Shown here: in pieces, positions 1 to 7,106 of the stretch | How the letters are laid out: each line of letters starts with the position of its first letter | Position numbering within the stretch: the first letter of the stretch is position 1 | Assembly: GCA_002311455.1 (NCBI GenBank) | Contig: DCAJ01000005.1 | Span: 7,169 to 16,608 of the forward strand | Origin: Anaerolineales bacterium UBA1136 | GTDB taxonomy: Bacteria > Chloroflexota > Anaerolineae > Anaerolineales > UBA11657 | Length of the DNA: 9,440 bases | Reading direction: 5' to 3' | Program-made: the position numbers and the translations under genes | Notes under the pieces: model-generated | What the model was told of the DNA's origin: nothing | Database searches by the model: none | Seen by the model: the letters and a program-made list of their open reading frames with translations, nothing else

Positions 1-128
1 GTAGTAAGTAGGGGGCTATGATTGGGAAGGATGCCCATACGACCATCCACACCATCTACAACTACCATATCAACATACTCAGAATAAACTAGCTTTTCCT
101 GAGTCACAATTTCACATAATATCGTCAT
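1..128 (-). CDS. atpC: F1 ATP synthase epsilon subunit, N-terminal part (cut by window edge)
   Basis: This is the start of the epsilon subunit of the F1Fo ATP synthase, a central-stalk protein that couples rotation to catalysis and often inhibits ATP hydrolysis. I translated it by hand from the ATG at 128; 42 full codons are present before the window ends. The peptide opens MTILCEIVTQEKLVYSEYVD and continues with the family hallmark GRMGILPNHSPLLT at residues 29-42, part of the N-terminal beta-sandwich domain. It begins 13 nt after the atpD stop, so it is almost certainly the last or near-last gene of the same operon. The leader holds only a weak purine-rich stretch (GAGTGA), so translation may depend on coupling to atpD. 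The C-terminal helical domain lies outside the window and cannot be judged. Confidence 0.93.
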   Translation of the reverse strand, partial: MTILCEIVTQEKLVYSEYVDMVVVDGVDGRMGILPNHSPLLT

Positions 129-141
129 TTATTAGTCACTC

Positions 142-1545
142 TCAACTACTTTGCTCAAGATCTTTAGCTTTAGCTACTGCTTCCTCAATTGTACCTACGA
201 ACATGAATGCCTGCTCTGGTATATCATCATGTTTGCCATCCAAGATTTCTCGGAATGAGCGCACAGTTTCTTGAAGTTTAACATATTTGCCTGGAATACC
301 TGTAAATTGCTCAGCTACGTAAAAAGGCTGTGAGAAAAAGCGCTCCAGCTTACGTGCACGAGAAACTAGAAGCTTGTCTTCCTCTGAAAGCTCATCAACA
401 CCCAATATGGCAATTATATCCTGCAAGTCCTTATATCGCTGAAGTACACGCTGCACTTCTCTTGCTACCTCATAATGCTCCTCACCCACAATATTTGGAT
501 CTAGAATACGGCTAGTGGAAGCTAGGGGATCAACAGCAGGATAAATACCTTTCTCAGCTATAGGTCTCTCTAGTGCAATGGTAGCATCCAAATGTGCGAA
601 TGTTGCAACTGGTGCAGGATCGGAATAATCATCGGCTGGCACATATACAGCCTGCATTGATGTAATTGAACCACGATGAGTAGACGTAATACGCTCCTGT
701 AGTTCACCCATTTCAGTTCCCAATGTAGGTTGATAACCTACAGCAGAAGGCATACGCCCAAGAAGAGCTGATACCTCAGAACCACTCATAACAAAACGGA
801 ATATATTATCAATAAAAAGGAGCACATCCTTTCCTTGATCACGAAAATATTCAGCCATAGTAAGTGCAGTAAGAGCAACGCGTAGTCTCACCCCAGGAGG
901 CTCATTCATTTGACCAAATACCATGACAGTATCTTTCATCACGCCAGACTCTATCATTTCTCTATACAGTTGGGTCCCTTCTCTGGTACGCTCACCTACA
1001 CCGGCAAACACAGAGTTACCTGAATGTTCCTTGGCAATTGATCTTATAAGCTCCATGATTATCACAGTCTTACCTACTCCAGCTCCACCAAAAATACCAG
1101 TCTTACCACCCTTAGTAAAGGGAGCAATTAAATCGATAACCTTGATACCAGTTTCAAATACCTCAACATCTGTAGACTGATCAGAAAACGCTGGTGCAGG
1201 TCTATGAATCGGATAGTACTCTGATGCTTCCACATCGCCACGTTCATCAATTGCGTGACCTAACACATTGAAGATTCGACCAAGAGTAGCTTCGCCAACT
1301 GGAACTCGTATAGGGGCTCCAGTAGCGTTAGCAGCCAATCCTCTACGGAGACCCTCGGTAGCATCCATCGCGACGCATCTCACCAAATTATCGCCAAGAT
1401 GTTTTTGGACCTCTAACACCAACGGGTCTTTATCTTCTCGTGGAATTTCAACTGCTTCATAAATTTCAGGAAGTACTTCAGCTGGAAATTCACAATCAAC
1501 TACACCACCCTGAATTTGCGCCACTCTACCTGTCGAACTAGTCAT
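142..1545 (-). CDS. atpD: F1 ATP synthase beta subunit (catalytic)
   Basis: This encodes the catalytic beta subunit of the F1 head, which makes ATP from ADP and phosphate at the cytoplasmic face of the membrane. Its 467 residues are a normal length. Visible motifs are the P-loop GGAGVGKT at 153-160, the catalytic glutamate in GERTREG (E185, with R186), the Walker B region LLFIDNIFRF around D246, the segment GRMPSAVGYQPTLGTEMG at 263-280, and the DELSEED loop at 384-390 that contacts the gamma subunit. All key residues are intact, so it should be active. The ATG at 1545 is preceded by a strong GGAGGA ribosome-binding site. It lies 42 nt after atpG and 13 nt before atpC in the F1 gene cluster. 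A small oddity is FVMSGSEVS at 251-259, where FTQAGSEVS or similar is more usual. Confidence 0.98.
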   Translation of the reverse strand: MTSSTGRVAQIQGGVVDCEFPAEVLPEIYEAVEIPREDKDPLVLEVQKHLGDNLVRCVAMDATEGLRRGLAANATGAPIRVPVGEATLGRIFNVLGHAIDERGDVEASEYYPIHRPAPAFSDQSTDVEVFETGIKVIDLIAPFTKGGKTGIFGGAGVGKTVIIMELIRSIAKEHSGNSVFAGVGERTREGTQLYREMIESGVMKDTVMVFGQMNEPPGVRLRVALTALTMAEYFRDQGKDVLLFIDNIFRFVMSGSEVSALLGRMPSAVGYQPTLGTEMGELQERITSTHRGSITSMQAVYVPADDYSDPAPVATFAHLDATIALERPIAEKGIYPAVDPLASTSRILDPNIVGEEHYEVAREVQRVLQRYKDLQDIIAILGVDELSEEDKLLVSRARKLERFFSQPFYVAEQFTGIPGKYVKLQETVRSFREILDGKHDDIPEQAFMFVGTIEEAVAKAKDLEQSS

Positions 1546-1587
1546 AAATCCTCCACACTCAAAATAAGAATATACATTAACTTGGTA

Positions 1588-2481
1588 TCAGCCTACTTGC
1601 TGCAAAGCCTCTGCACCACCAACTATATCCAACAAGTCACTTGTTATGGATAATTGACGAGCCTTATTGTATGCTAAACGCAATGCTCCAGATAATTCAT
1701 TCGCATTGTCTGTAGCATTGCGCATAGCAACCATCCTTGCACTGTGCTCACTTGCTAGAGATTCCAATATAGACTGATAAACTTGCACCTGATTAAAACG
1801 TGGCAATATGGCTTCCAACAATTCCTCTGGTTCAGGTTCGTAAGTATATCCTACCTGCGAAACGTGCTCGGAACTTACTGTATCGTTTTCAACGTCTTCA
1901 AAATTTCCAGTTGTCATCGGCATTATACGTACCACCCGGGTCTCCTGACGCAAGGTATTCACATAATCGGTGTAGGCTACATACACCTCGTCCACCACTG
2001 AATCAAGATAATCATCTATCAAAACTCGCGCAATAGGAGTTACATCCGAAAATGATGGTGACGATCCAAAACTACTAAAGTCACTAGCAATGTTAGCTCC
2101 ACGTACATAAGCAAGATCCCGGCCCTTTTGGCCTACAGTAACCCAGCGCAAGGGCTGACTTTTTCCTTGAGCAAATTCAAGCGCTGCCCTAGTAACATTC
2201 ATGTTATATGGACCAGCTAAACCCCTATCACTTGAAATTAGTAAGAGGCCTATATTTTCCACTTTATCCCTAGGTACCAATAGTGGGTGTGTTGACCCTT
2301 GAGAGTATGTACCAATCCGACCAAGAACGCTAGAAACACGACGGGCATAATCGCGTGAAGCCGCAACAGCTGCCTCAGCCCTCCGGACTTTTGATGCACT
2401 TACAGCTTCCAGAGCTCGCGTAACCTGTGCAATATTTCCTACACTGCGTATCCGCAGCCTCATTTCGCGTGCACTAGCCAC
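1588..2481 (-). CDS. atpG: F1 ATP synthase gamma subunit (central stalk)
   Basis: This encodes the gamma subunit, the coiled-coil rotor shaft that turns inside the alpha3-beta3 ring and links it to the membrane ring. The protein is 297 residues, close to the family's usual 285-300. The N-terminal helix (MASAREMRLRIRSVGNIAQV, then TRALEAVSASKVRRAE) and the C-terminal helix (ARMVAMRNATDNANEL at 248-263, YNKARQLSITSDLLDIVGGA at 271-290) are the two strands of the shaft. SDRGLAGPYN at 84-93 matches the conserved SDRGLCGGFN region. The start codon is GTG rather than ATG, chosen because translation from it gives the full conserved N-terminus and a GGAG lies 7 nt upstream. Only 3 nt separate it from the atpA stop, implying translational coupling. 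The N-terminus resembles Chloroflexota gamma subunits as I remember them, which is a weak taxonomic hint. Confidence 0.97.
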   Translation of the reverse strand: MASAREMRLRIRSVGNIAQVTRALEAVSASKVRRAEAAVAASRDYARRVSSVLGRIGTYSQGSTHPLLVPRDKVENIGLLLISSDRGLAGPYNMNVTRAALEFAQGKSQPLRWVTVGQKGRDLAYVRGANIASDFSSFGSSPSFSDVTPIARVLIDDYLDSVVDEVYVAYTDYVNTLRQETRVVRIMPMTTGNFEDVENDTVSSEHVSQVGYTYEPEPEELLEAILPRFNQVQVYQSILESLASEHSARMVAMRNATDNANELSGALRLAYNKARQLSITSDLLDIVGGAEALQQVG

Positions 2482-2484
2482 GAA

Positions 2485-4137
2485 TCAACTCCAAGCTGTA
2501 TTGAAGGTGTCCAGAGCAGATTTTAGTTCTGCTTCTATATCATCTGTAATACTACTGCTTTCCACAATCTCATTCGCCAAATGCGGATGAGATGCGGACA
2601 TAGCGCGCAGCAACGCAGATTCCCAATCCTGCATCCGTTCTAATGCAACTTCGTCAGCGTATCCATTCACTCCAGCATATATAAGAATAACCTGGTCTGA
2701 CAAAGACATAGGCGCATACTGTGATTGCTTAAGTATTTCCTGCAGGCGCTTTCCACGTTCGAGCTGCGCTTGAGTAGCCTTATCGAGATCAGATCCAAAC
2801 TGTGCAAATGCCGCTAGTTCGCTAAATGCAGCCATATCTAATCGCAGTCTGCCGGCCACCTGACGCATAGCTTTAGTTTGAGCCGCCCCACCAACACGTG
2901 ATACTGAAATACCTACATTAACTGCTGGCCGAATACCAGCGTAAAATAAATCATTCTCAAGATAAATCTGACCATCTGTTATTGAAATAACATTGGTTGG
3001 AATATAAGCGGAAACATCCCCTAAAAGTGTTTCAATAATTGGAAGTGCTGTGAGTGATCCCCCCGAGTGCGCCAATTTCACCAAGTTGAGGTCACTTTTG
3101 TTATCCATATTTTCCATATCTTGCTGAGCATCTTCTTCGGCCAAAGGACCAGCATAAATCTTGCCATCTATCCCTTTTTCACTGGAACTATCATCAGTTG
3201 CACTAATAACATACTCGTCACATAGTTGTACAGCACGCTCCAGAAGCCTTGAATGAAGATAGAAGACATCTCCCGGATATGCCTCTCGTCCAGGTGGCCT
3301 ACGCAACAACAGAGACACCTGTCGATAAGCCCATGCGTGCTTAGAAAGATCATCATATACCACCAAGGCATCTTGACCGTTTTCCATAAAATATTCACCC
3401 ATAGCGCACCCAGCATATGGAGCAATGTATTGCATAGCGGCTGGATCATCAGCAGCAGATACCACCACTATCGAGTGATCCATAGCACCATGCTCTTCCA
3501 GTGTAGCCACAACACGAGCTACGGCTGCCTTTTTCTGTCCAATTGCAACGTAAATACAGATACAATCTTTACCCTTCTGATTGATCATACTATCTATGGC
3601 GATAGCAGTTTTACCTGTCTGCCGGTCACCAATAATTAGTTCGCGCTGACCCCGACCAATTGGTATCATGGAATCTATGGATTTCAGTCCAGTCTCCAGA
3701 GGACGATCCACATCTTTCCTGCGAACTACTCCAGCTGCAATTCGTTCAATCGGACGAGTTTCAGTGGACGCTATTGGTCCTTTTGCATCCAAAGGTTGTC
3801 CCAGAGCATTGACAACACGACCCATAAGTGTTGGGCCCACTGGAACCTCAGCAATCCTGCCAGTAGATCGCACTATCGACCCTTCTTCAATTGCCTCATA
3901 ATCCCCCATGATAATAACGCCCACACTGTCTTGTTCCAGATTGAAAACAGTTCCTAATGAACCATTTACGAACTGTACTAATTCAGCATTACGTACTTCA
4001 GACAGTCCAGAAACTCGTGCAATGCCGTCGCCAGCTTCTTGTACAATACCAACATCCTCCTGCTGAACTGTTGGACTGTAAGATTCAATCTGCTGCTGTA
4101 GTTCAGCCAGAACTCTGGAGGTAATACTTTCCGTCAT
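2485..4137 (-). CDS. atpA: F1 ATP synthase alpha subunit, with an enlarged acidic loop
   Basis: This encodes the alpha subunit, which alternates with beta in the F1 ring and binds nucleotide non-catalytically. Motifs seen are the P-loop GDRQTGKT at 170-177, the DDLSKHAWAYRQ region at 262-273, the stretch SLTALPIIET at 361-370, TNVISITDGQIYLE at 381-394, and ISVSRVGGAAQTK at 410-422 containing the arginine finger R414. It is 550 residues, while typical alpha subunits have about 500-515. Most of the excess is an insertion between LLERA (298-302) and GSLTALP (from 360). About 57 residues there replace roughly 20 in E. coli, and they are rich in D, E, S and K. The ATG at 4137 follows a good ribosome-binding site (GAGGGAGAT). 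It is the first gene of this F1 cluster. Upstream is a 265-nt spacer and then proC, not the delta-subunit gene that often sits there. Confidence 0.98.
   Translation of the reverse strand: MTESITSRVLAELQQQIESYSPTVQQEDVGIVQEAGDGIARVSGLSEVRNAELVQFVNGSLGTVFNLEQDSVGVIIMGDYEAIEEGSIVRSTGRIAEVPVGPTLMGRVVNALGQPLDAKGPIASTETRPIERIAAGVVRRKDVDRPLETGLKSIDSMIPIGRGQRELIIGDRQTGKTAIAIDSMINQKGKDCICIYVAIGQKKAAVARVVATLEEHGAMDHSIVVVSAADDPAAMQYIAPYAGCAMGEYFMENGQDALVVYDDLSKHAWAYRQVSLLLRRPPGREAYPGDVFYLHSRLLERAVQLCDEYVISATDDSSSEKGIDGKIYAGPLAEEDAQQDMENMDNKSDLNLVKLAHSGGSLTALPIIETLLGDVSAYIPTNVISITDGQIYLENDLFYAGIRPAVNVGISVSRVGGAAQTKAMRQVAGRLRLDMAAFSELAAFAQFGSDLDKATQAQLERGKRLQEILKQSQYAPMSLSDQVILIYAGVNGYADEVALERMQDWESALLRAMSASHPHLANEIVESSSITDDIEAELKSALDTFNTAWS
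2489..2492 (-). promoter_or_regulatory. Ribosome-binding site fixing the GTG start of atpG
   Basis: GGAG on the minus strand lies 7 nt before the GTG at 2481 and inside the last codons of atpA. It supports the GTG start over the next in-frame ATG, six codons in, which would remove the conserved MASARE start of the gamma subunit. Confidence 0.7.
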
Positions 4138-4158
4138 TTTATCTCCCTCAGGGGTAAA

Positions 4159-4186
4159 AATTTAGGTATTCAATAATAATGTTCAA
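4159..4186 (-). promoter_or_regulatory. Candidate promoter of the atpAGDC operon
   Basis: On the minus strand TTGAAC (4186-4181) and TAAATT (4164-4159) are separated by 16 nt. Each matches four of six bases of the sigma-70 type consensus boxes. Transcription would start near 4152, giving a very short leader that still includes the atpA ribosome-binding site. In such AT-rich DNA a match of this quality can arise by chance, so this is a suggestion only. Confidence 0.25.
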
Positions 4187-4351
4187 ATAACTTATGGAAT
4201 GGGATGATACATGATGATGTATGAATTGTCCAGCCATTCACAAACCAAGCTTATTATGGCATTTATATATACCCGTCGTAATATTGAAGACGTTTGTAAG
4301 TATTGACCTAGATATCAGAATAATTCACCTATTATCAGGCCACGCACTAAC

Positions 4352-4365
4352 TTTTATATATAAAA
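4352..4365. repeat. Perfect 14-bp AT palindrome
   Basis: The sequence TTTTATATATAAAA is its own reverse complement and lies 38 nt past the proC stop. Short CACT/AGTG arms flank it with an asymmetric internal loop on the minus strand, so an RNA hairpin is possible. It has no GC-rich stem or following T-run, so it is not a classical intrinsic terminator. It could help end the proC transcript, act as a protein site, or mean nothing. Confidence 0.35.
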
Positions 4366-4402
4366 TGTGAGTGTGTCATACTGCGAGAACACAGTCAATA
4401 TA

Positions 4403-5221
4403 CTAGCTATTTTTTCCTAGGTCAATTGATCGCTGATAAGCAGCCGAAACAGCATCGGACACAATTGTGCGAAATTCTCCCGCTTCTAAACAACGTAAAG
4501 CTGCTTCTGTGGTACCACCCGGCGAAGTAACCTGGGTACGCAAGTCCGATAGGTTTTTTGAAGAATTCATTGCGTAATCTAATGATCCTTTTATAGTTGT
4601 GTATACTAGTTCTTCAGCTACTGTCCTAGAGAAACCAATATTTACCCCAGCTTCCACCAGCGCCTCAATAAAAAGAAATACATAGGCTGGTCCAGACCCA
4701 GAAAGAGCTGTTGCCATATCAAGGTATTTCTCGTCGTCTACAAATATTTGCCTACCCAGAGACTCTAGCAGTAACTTGGTCTGCTCATGTTGAAAACTAG
4801 ACACACCCACAGACTCGGTCCATACGGTGATACCCTTCCCTATCTGAGCGGGAGTATTCGGCATGCACCGTATAACACTTTTGTGTTTAAGTCCTTCAAC
4901 CAAAGCATCCAATTTAACACCTGCTACTATTGAAATGACTAAAGTATCAGATCCAATACTACCTGACAGACTGCGGAAAACTTTGTCCAAAACTTCTGGT
5001 TTCACACTCAGCACAATAATGTCAGCTTCTTTACAAGCAAGAGCATTATCCGTAGAGACATTTACTTCATAACTTCGCACAAGTTCGTCACAAATATCTC
5101 TACGAGGATCCGCGGCAATAATCTGATTGGGTGCAACTATACTGCGAGACAGAAGAGCGCTAATCATTGCACTACCCATAGCCCCAGCCCCTACAAATAC
5201 AATCTGTTCGTTTCCAAGCAT
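4403..5221 (-). CDS. proC: Pyrroline-5-carboxylate reductase
   Basis: This enzyme catalyses the last step of proline synthesis, reducing 1-pyrroline-5-carboxylate with NAD(P)H in the cytoplasm. At 272 residues it has the usual length. The N-terminal Rossmann fold shows GAGAMG at 11-16. Other signatures are VKPE at 73-76, the MPNTPA stretch at 120-125, ALSGSGPAYVFLFIEAL at 172-188 and VTSPGGTTEAAL at 231-242, the last two in the C-terminal helical dimerisation domain that forms the active site. The ATG at 5221 lies 17 nt after the ruvA stop with only a weak ribosome-binding site (GAGAAA), consistent with co-transcription and partial coupling. It ends in TAG, unlike the TGA of every other complete gene except the small candidate ORF near the right end. 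proA and proB are not in the window, so proline synthesis is not clustered here. Confidence 0.97.
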   Translation of the reverse strand: MLGNEQIVFVGAGAMGSAMISALLSRSIVAPNQIIAADPRRDICDELVRSYEVNVSTDNALACKEADIIVLSVKPEVLDKVFRSLSGSIGSDTLVISIVAGVKLDALVEGLKHKSVIRCMPNTPAQIGKGITVWTESVGVSSFQHEQTKLLLESLGRQIFVDDEKYLDMATALSGSGPAYVFLFIEALVEAGVNIGFSRTVAEELVYTTIKGSLDYAMNSSKNLSDLRTQVTSPGGTTEAALRCLEAGEFRTIVSDAVSAAYQRSIDLGKNS

Positions 5222-5238
5222 GGTCTTAGTTTCTCAAA

Positions 5239-5820
5239 TCATTTAGACAAATATCGTAATGCAAGAACAATACGCTCCTCTAGATTATCTGAAGCGTGAA
5301 CATCTATATCCTTAACAGCATTTTGAGCTTCTACTACACTATAATCGAGTGTCGTAAGTACTTCTATAAGTTCAACATCCACGGTATTGATAGTACCATC
5401 CTCTGCTGACACATGCTTATCATCAATCTTGTCCTTTAAGAAAAAACCAATTTTTCGTGCAGTTTTGATACCTACACCCGGCACCTGGCTAAGTAATTCT
5501 GGTTGATCACTCGCAATCGCACTCCGCAATCCCTCAACTGACATACCGGAAACAATAGCCACAGCCAATTTCGGGCCAACTCCTGGAGCATTAAGCAGCA
5601 AATCAAATATGTGTAATTGTTCAATATTTGTAAACCCATAAAGCGACAAAGAATCTTGACGCAAGATGAGATGCGTCCACAATTGTAACTCGACCCCGAC
5701 AGCCACTTTATCATCGATCATAGATTCTGGCACAGCAACACGCACACCTAATCCACCTATCTCAATAACCAGAGACCCAGTTTCAATTGCCTGTACTACA
5801 CCTCGCACTGAGGCAATCAT
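5239..5820 (-). CDS. ruvA: Holliday junction DNA helicase subunit RuvA
   Basis: RuvA binds four-way DNA junctions and loads the RuvB motor for branch migration during recombinational repair. The 193-residue protein has the expected three domains: an OB-fold at about 1-62 (MIASVRGVVQAIE start, LYGFTNIEQ after it), two helix-hairpin-helix motifs around LLNAPGVGPKLAVAIVSG (75-92) and VPGVGIKTARKIGFFLKDKI (113-132), and a C-terminal domain at about 147-193 that contacts RuvB. An acidic linker joins domains two and three. Its ATG shares four bases (ATGA) with the ruvC stop, so the two are translationally coupled. ruvB, often next in line, is replaced here by proC and must lie elsewhere if present. 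Confidence 0.96.
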   Translation of the reverse strand: MIASVRGVVQAIETGSLVIEIGGLGVRVAVPESMIDDKVAVGVELQLWTHLILRQDSLSLYGFTNIEQLHIFDLLLNAPGVGPKLAVAIVSGMSVEGLRSAIASDQPELLSQVPGVGIKTARKIGFFLKDKIDDKHVSAEDGTINTVDVELIEVLTTLDYSVVEAQNAVKDIDVHASDNLEERIVLALRYLSK

Positions 5821-6329
5821 CCGTGCCCCTCAAAGAGTGCGTGCGTGCTTAGGGTATGCACATGACATATAGCTACTGCTAAAGCATCAGCAGCGTCATC
5901 TGGATGAGGCACGGTGTCCAAGTTAAGTAAGGCACCTACCATCTCTTGAACTTGTAATTTTTCGGCGCCTCCATAGCCAGTCACAGCTTGTTTCACCTCT
6001 AGTGGTGTATATTCGCCAGCAGCTATACCAGCATTAGCAATGACTAACAAGGCTACTCCCCTACCTTGGCCTACTGCCATTGCCGAAGATACATTGCGAT
6101 GAAAAAATAGTTTCTCGACTGCTGCATCAGTAGGATTATGTTTCTTGACTACTTCCTCTAGGCCTGAATAGATTTCTTGCAATCGTCGCTCTAATTTGTC
6201 TGAAGCCGATGTCCTAACAACTCCGAAACCTTCACATTCTAATTGATTATCAACTTCGCGAACTAGACCATATCCAGTAATTGCCGTGCCAGGATCTATT
6301 CCAAGAACCAACTTATCCTCTCGATTCAT
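5817..6329 (-). CDS. ruvC: Holliday junction resolvase RuvC
   Basis: RuvC is the endonuclease that cuts Holliday junctions symmetrically after RuvAB branch migration. The protein is 170 residues, a typical length. The RNase H-like fold and its four acidic metal ligands can be placed: D12 in GIDPGTAITGYG, E72 in VEKLFFHRN, and D145 and D148 in the C-terminal HPDDAADALAVAICH segment. The conserved EYTPLEVKQAVTGYGGAEK stretch at 106-124 is also present. It begins 3 nt after the yebC stop and overlaps ruvA by 4 nt, as expected for genes made in fixed proportion. Confidence 0.97.
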   Translation of the reverse strand: MNREDKLVLGIDPGTAITGYGLVREVDNQLECEGFGVVRTSASDKLERRLQEIYSGLEEVVKKHNPTDAAVEKLFFHRNVSSAMAVGQGRGVALLVIANAGIAAGEYTPLEVKQAVTGYGGAEKLQVQEMVGALLNLDTVPHPDDAADALAVAICHVHTLSTHALFEGHG

Positions 6330-6332
6330 ACT

Positions 6333-7085
6333 TCAATCACCAGCATACACAGCAAGAGCCTCTACGGTAACTTCTAGATTGGTATAAACATTCTGGACAT
6401 CATCTAATTCCTCAATAGACTCGATGGTTTTCATGACCTGTGCCGTTTTTGATGGTGATAGCTCGACCATATTATTAGGTTCCATACGTAACATCGCCTC
6501 ATCTGGAGCAATGTCAGCTGACTCTAAAGCATCACTCACTGATTTGAATGATGCAACTGATGCAAATACCTCAACAATTTCATCAGAATAAGTAAGGTCT
6601 TCCGCTCCAGCATCTACCACTATATCAAACAACTCTTCCTCGGAACGATTGCTCACAGGAAACGCAAAGTATGCTACATTCTCAAACTGCCAAGCTACCG
6701 ATCCGCTCTCCCCTAGATTGCCACCACTTCGGGTGAGTATATGCCGTAGTTCAGCCACAGCTCGATTACGATTATCAGTTACAGTCTCTATCATCAGCGC
6801 AACTCCATGCTGAGCATAACCTTCGTAAGTAATTTGTTCTAAGATAGTTCCATCTTTATCTTCGCCCGTGCCCCGCTTTATGGCGCGCTGAATGTTGTCC
6901 TTAGGCATGTTGGCTGCGCTAGCTTTCTCAACAGCGAGACGTAAACGGAAGTTGGTTTCCGCATCTCCTCCAGCGCGAGCCGCAACACTGATTTCCTTGG
7001 ACAAGCGGGTAAAAACTTGCCCACGCTTAGCGTCTGTGGCTCCTTTCTTTCGTTTGATTGTGCTCCATTTAGAATGTCCTGACAT
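6333..7085 (-). CDS. yebC: YebC/PmpR family protein (TACO1-like)
   Basis: This is a member of the widespread YebC/PmpR/TACO1 family. Members have been described as DNA-binding transcriptional regulators, and others as factors that relieve ribosome stalling on proline-rich or difficult sequences. Which role applies here cannot be told from sequence. The 250-residue length is normal. The diagnostic N-terminus MSGHSKWSTIKRKKGATDAK is intact, followed by RGQVFTRLSKEISVAARAGG, NMPKDNIQRAIKRG (59-72) and the YEGYAQHGVALMIETVTDNRNR region. The ATG at 7085 has a strong AGGAG ribosome-binding site. Its position just before ruvC is a recurring gene order in many bacteria. The preceding reductase gene is 21 nt away. 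Confidence 0.96.
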   Translation of the reverse strand: MSGHSKWSTIKRKKGATDAKRGQVFTRLSKEISVAARAGGDAETNFRLRLAVEKASAANMPKDNIQRAIKRGTGEDKDGTILEQITYEGYAQHGVALMIETVTDNRNRAVAELRHILTRSGGNLGESGSVAWQFENVAYFAFPVSNRSEEELFDIVVDAGAEDLTYSDEIVEVFASVASFKSVSDALESADIAPDEAMLRMEPNNMVELSPSKTAQVMKTIESIEELDDVQNVYTNLEVTVEALAVYAGD

Positions 7086-7106
7086 TATTACTCCTAAATT
7101 AATGTT

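Larger units (their letters stand above)
4138..4402. other. Intergenic spacer between proC and atpA
   Basis: This is 265 nt of AT-rich sequence with no convincing gene. It holds only ORFs of about 30 codons on either strand, without ribosome-binding sites. It contains a perfect 14-bp AT palindrome at 4352-4365, a small inverted repeat ATACAT/ATGTAT with a 4-nt loop at 4207-4222, and the atpA ribosome-binding site (plus-strand CTCCCT, 4143-4148). A spacer this long between otherwise tightly packed genes is the natural place for the end of the upstream operon and the promoter of the F1 genes. Confidence 0.7.

Noticed and set aside
3061..3231. Frameshift or sequencing error in atpA as the cause of the extra loop
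   Set aside because: The reading frame is the same on both sides, the flanking motifs are intact, and the insert has normal protein-like composition, so an in-frame insertion is the better explanation.
3253..3639. 128-codon plus-strand open frame opposite atpA
   Set aside because: It lies wholly antisense to well-conserved alpha-subunit coding sequence. Its translation has no recognisable motif and looks like a shadow of the real frame.
4207..4222. ATACAT/ATGTAT hairpin as a terminator or operator
   Set aside because: The stem is only six AT-rich base pairs with no T-run following. It is too weak to call.
4211..4306. 31-codon plus-strand ORF (and a 29-codon minus-strand ORF nearby) in the proC-atpA spacer
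   Set aside because: Neither has a clear ribosome-binding site or a recognisable motif, and ORFs of this size are expected by chance.
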